From Mugil cephalus (Eukaryota; Chordata; Actinopteri; Mugiliformes; Mugilidae), in NCBI RefSeq assembly GCF_022458985.1, contig NC_061771.1, positions 10,542,501 to 10,606,500 on the forward strand: a stretch of DNA of 64,000 nucleotides, read 5' to 3'. Each line of letters opens with the position of its first letter. The stretch's first letter is position 1. Positions 61,701 to 64,000 of this stretch are shown in pieces. The notes beneath the pieces were generated by a model. The model was not told the DNA's origin. It did no database searches and was given only the letters and a program-made list of their open reading frames with translations. The translations under genes and the position numbers were made by a program.

Positions 61701-63850
61701 ATGTCACTTATATGCTCAACAAAGTCATGGCTTTACTGCCGGTTCCTTTCTCTGTGTTAGGTCCGATTTGAGAGCTGTTGTCTACATGGCTGCCGTTTTA
61801 CTAGTATTATATTAAAAGTGAGCTTTAATCTGAGTGTTTTATTTCAAAAGGGTCCCTGATGCTGTTTTGTGCTGCTCTTCCTCCCTTATTAATCATAGAC
61901 CTCTTCACAGTTTGTAAACAATGTGACGTTTTTTGAGGGGCGGGGCTTAACTGGAAGCAAAACATCTCACAACACTGTAGCCTGTAAACGCTGGTTAGCA
62001 TATTTCAGTGGACTGTTTTGGCAAGAGTAGGCAAGGAAAATGCAAATTTCAGATAATATATACTCATATAATTTGTGTTCTTGGAAAAAGTTGACTGACT
62101 GATGGGACTGATAGGACACAGAAGGGACTAAGTCTGGTCTGTCTTTATCAAGTGAAGCCTCTCCAACAAAGATATTACAAGAAGTAAGAGGAACCACTGT
62201 GGAGGGTAACGTAGTAAATGCAACTCCTGCTTGAACACCCCTGAAACACACAACTAACGTTGCGTTATCTAGCCTAGCAGTTAGCTTTAGCATTAATATG
62301 TAACAAGAATCCCCCAAATAATGATTAACTTATTTCAGTCATAATTTATTGTAACCCATAACGTTATGCTGGATGAAACTGATGATGAATTACATATTAA
62401 TCTAAACCTGATACTAACAGCTGCAGAGAGTTGTTGTTGATTGTCTCACTGCAATCCTTTATTTTAATCGCGTTCAACTAGAGTTGTCTATGACTGGCAG
62501 TGGCTAGTATGCAATTAAACTTAGTGTTTTTGCTTTTTCTGTTTTGGCCCCCAAACATACAGCAACATTACATTTTCCCAATTGACAGTGACAGCGTTTG
62601 CCTCAACACTCTGTTTTGCCTCCAGTTAATGTCATGGCGTCACAGTGACATAGGCCATGTAGTGGTCTATACATGTGTTTTTCTATAATTAGGCTCTCTA
62701 CTGGGATTTCAGTAATGATCTAGGTCCAATAATCTATGATGTGGAAAGTTTCATTTGTTCCGGTCTTGTGTTCATGTCAGGAAAAAAAGGTTATCTTCTG
62801 ATAAATCAGCCTTAGCTTGCATGGTCTATCTTGCTAAAATACCAGAGACACTTCTTATAACAATAGTTCTAACACACTTTTTGGATTTAATTATGGGACA
62901 TGTTTCAACTGATAAAGATAACAAAGTATCTCTGCAACCAAGATAGTCTGCCAACCAACCAGCCATTGTGGCATTCTGTTTTCAACACATTCAACTCTAC
63001 GGCTATGAGATATGAACACATATCTGTTGATCTTTGCTGAAGCATAGACTGCACCCAACAGAGAGACTACAGAACAACTTTGCTCCACAGAAAGATTGTG
63101 GGTGTGGGAATTTGGCCTGGCTTCCCTGCTTGAGGTTATAATAAAGCTGCTGACATTGTACTTTCCCAATATGAACATGAAGAGCAGAAGAGATTGTCAC
63201 TCACCAAACTGATGAATGCTAATGAGAGCTGGATGACATCGGTGTAGGCCACAGAGTAAAGGCCACCTAACAAAGTGTAGATGATGGCCACTGCTGCAGA
63301 GATCCACGCAGAGTAGGCATACGGCAAGTCCAGTATTACGCTCATAGTCGCTCCTGTTAGAAAAACTAAAGACTTTTAATTTTTAATGCCTTAACTGCAG
63401 TAAATTAAAAAAATGTCTTTGTGGCCAGCTAAAAATGAACATTTACCTAAGCTGAGCAGCGTGCAGGACACCCACAGCACGTCCACCAGCAGACATGGCA
63501 GTACGAGAGCACCGCTAAGTACTTTCCCATACTTTATCTGGAATGGGTCCATCATGGTGACGTACTTCTTGTCTCTCATTGGTTTAGCAAAGAAAATACC
63601 ACCTTAGGTGGTAGATGAGATATTAACCATTATTTAGTTTAACAGTTTAATAACATGTTGTAGAGATGTTGTAGATGTGTTGACACATCTGCTATTCTCA
63701 AAATCAGAACACATGACTTACTACCACTATACTTACCTATTATGAAGGACACTGAGTATTGTATAGGCATAAGAGCCCATATTAAGCCCATTTTGGGAGT
63801 GTACACAGCTTCAGCCACACCCAGGATAAAGCCTCCTCCAACCCATGTGG
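58714..63850 (-). CDS. slc5a7: High-affinity choline transporter-like protein (SLC5A7 family), copy B, partial
   Basis: Exons 2-8: 63850-63737, 63602-63447, 63353-63205, 61500-61357, 60596-60443, 59666-59449, 59277-58714. Lengths of exons 2-7 equal those of copy A base for base; the last exon is 21 nt longer. All sites are GT/AG and in phase, with no stops or frameshifts. Exon 1 is beyond the right edge, so the start is missing. Landmarks are [57 protein letters not shown] (same glycosylation sequon), [17 protein letters not shown] and [11 protein letters not shown]. The family segment before QR is altered: [12 protein letters not shown] here against [12 protein letters not shown] in copy A. 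Exon 4 is about 82% identical to copy A, while the last exon is only about half identical. The family role is sodium-dependent choline uptake. The substrate of this copy is unknown. It appears to be an intact gene, not a pseudogene. Confidence 0.9.
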
Positions 63851-64000
63851 CTGCAAAACAAGTACACACACACACAAACTCCATTTATAGATATTAAAGA
63901 GATAATAGAGAAACCGTTGAAGCTATTATCTGGAAAAAAAAAAAAGTTCTTGTGGCCACTCCAGTGGTATTATTGAAGTGGGCTTGGGACCATAAGGCCC
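63851..64000 (-). other. Intron 1 of copy B running off the window
   Basis: The acceptor TTTTGCAG before exon 2 is present. The remaining 150 bases are non-coding and contain a short A run near 63931-63944. The first coding exon must lie to the right of the window. Confidence 0.7.

Noticed and set aside
61900-62320. Possible coding exon or gene inside intron 4 of copy B
   Set aside because: Open frames there lack family resemblance and the sequence reads like dispersed intergenic repeat DNA, though I could not name the repeat.
1-64000. CRISPR arrays, operons, ribosome binding sites, phage or plasmid features
   Set aside because: None are present; the window has spliced vertebrate genes and eukaryotic repeats throughout.

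Overview
The window is nuclear DNA from a ray-finned (teleost) fish. The reasons are split genes with GT/AG introns and vertebrate-type proteins, two eukaryotic tRNA genes with internal promoters, and a dense set of DNA-transposon and LINE relics (Tc1/mariner-like, hAT-like, Rex/L2-like LINE ends) typical of teleosts. Nothing in it looks bacterial, viral or plasmid-borne.

Layout. (1) About 0.9-5.2 kb, minus strand: calnexin (canx), 13 coding exons from signal peptide to acidic cytosolic tail. The true last exon may lie left of the window. (2) About 5.2-8.6 kb: the canx 5' flank, a probable non-coding canx first exon, a Tc1-like relic and the exosc9 promoter. The two genes are head to head. 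(3) 8.7-12.1 kb, plus strand: exosc9 (Rrp45 subunit of the RNA exosome), 12 exons, 431 residues. (4) 12.5-13.0 kb, minus strand: tRNA-Gln(CTG) and tRNA-Ile(AAT). (5) 13-22.9 kb: no gene recognised. It holds a complete non-autonomous hAT element with an exact 8-bp target-site duplication and a second inverted-repeat element with a 3-bp duplication. (6) 22.9-32.2 kb, minus strand: a complete eight-coding-exon gene for a high-affinity choline transporter-like protein of the SLC5A7 family (553 residues, copy A). (7) 32.2-58.7 kb: a 26.5-kb gene-poor interval with LINE and Tc1 fragments, microsatellites and a promoter-like cluster near 42.15-42.8 kb. (8) 58.7-63.85 kb, minus strand: a second SLC5A7-like gene (copy B), exons 2-8. 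Its first coding exon is beyond the right edge.

The main biological point is the tandem pair of SLC5A7-like genes. Six consecutive internal coding exons have identical lengths (114, 156, 149, 144, 154 and 218 nt), while the C-terminal exons are only about half identical by eye. This fits an old tandem duplication followed by divergence. Both copies also look clearly diverged from the mammalian choline transporter. The other genes are housekeeping: calnexin folds glycoproteins in the ER, EXOSC9 works in RNA decay, and the tRNAs serve translation. I see no functional link between them. All splice sites were placed by hand from GT/AG signals, reading phase and family knowledge.
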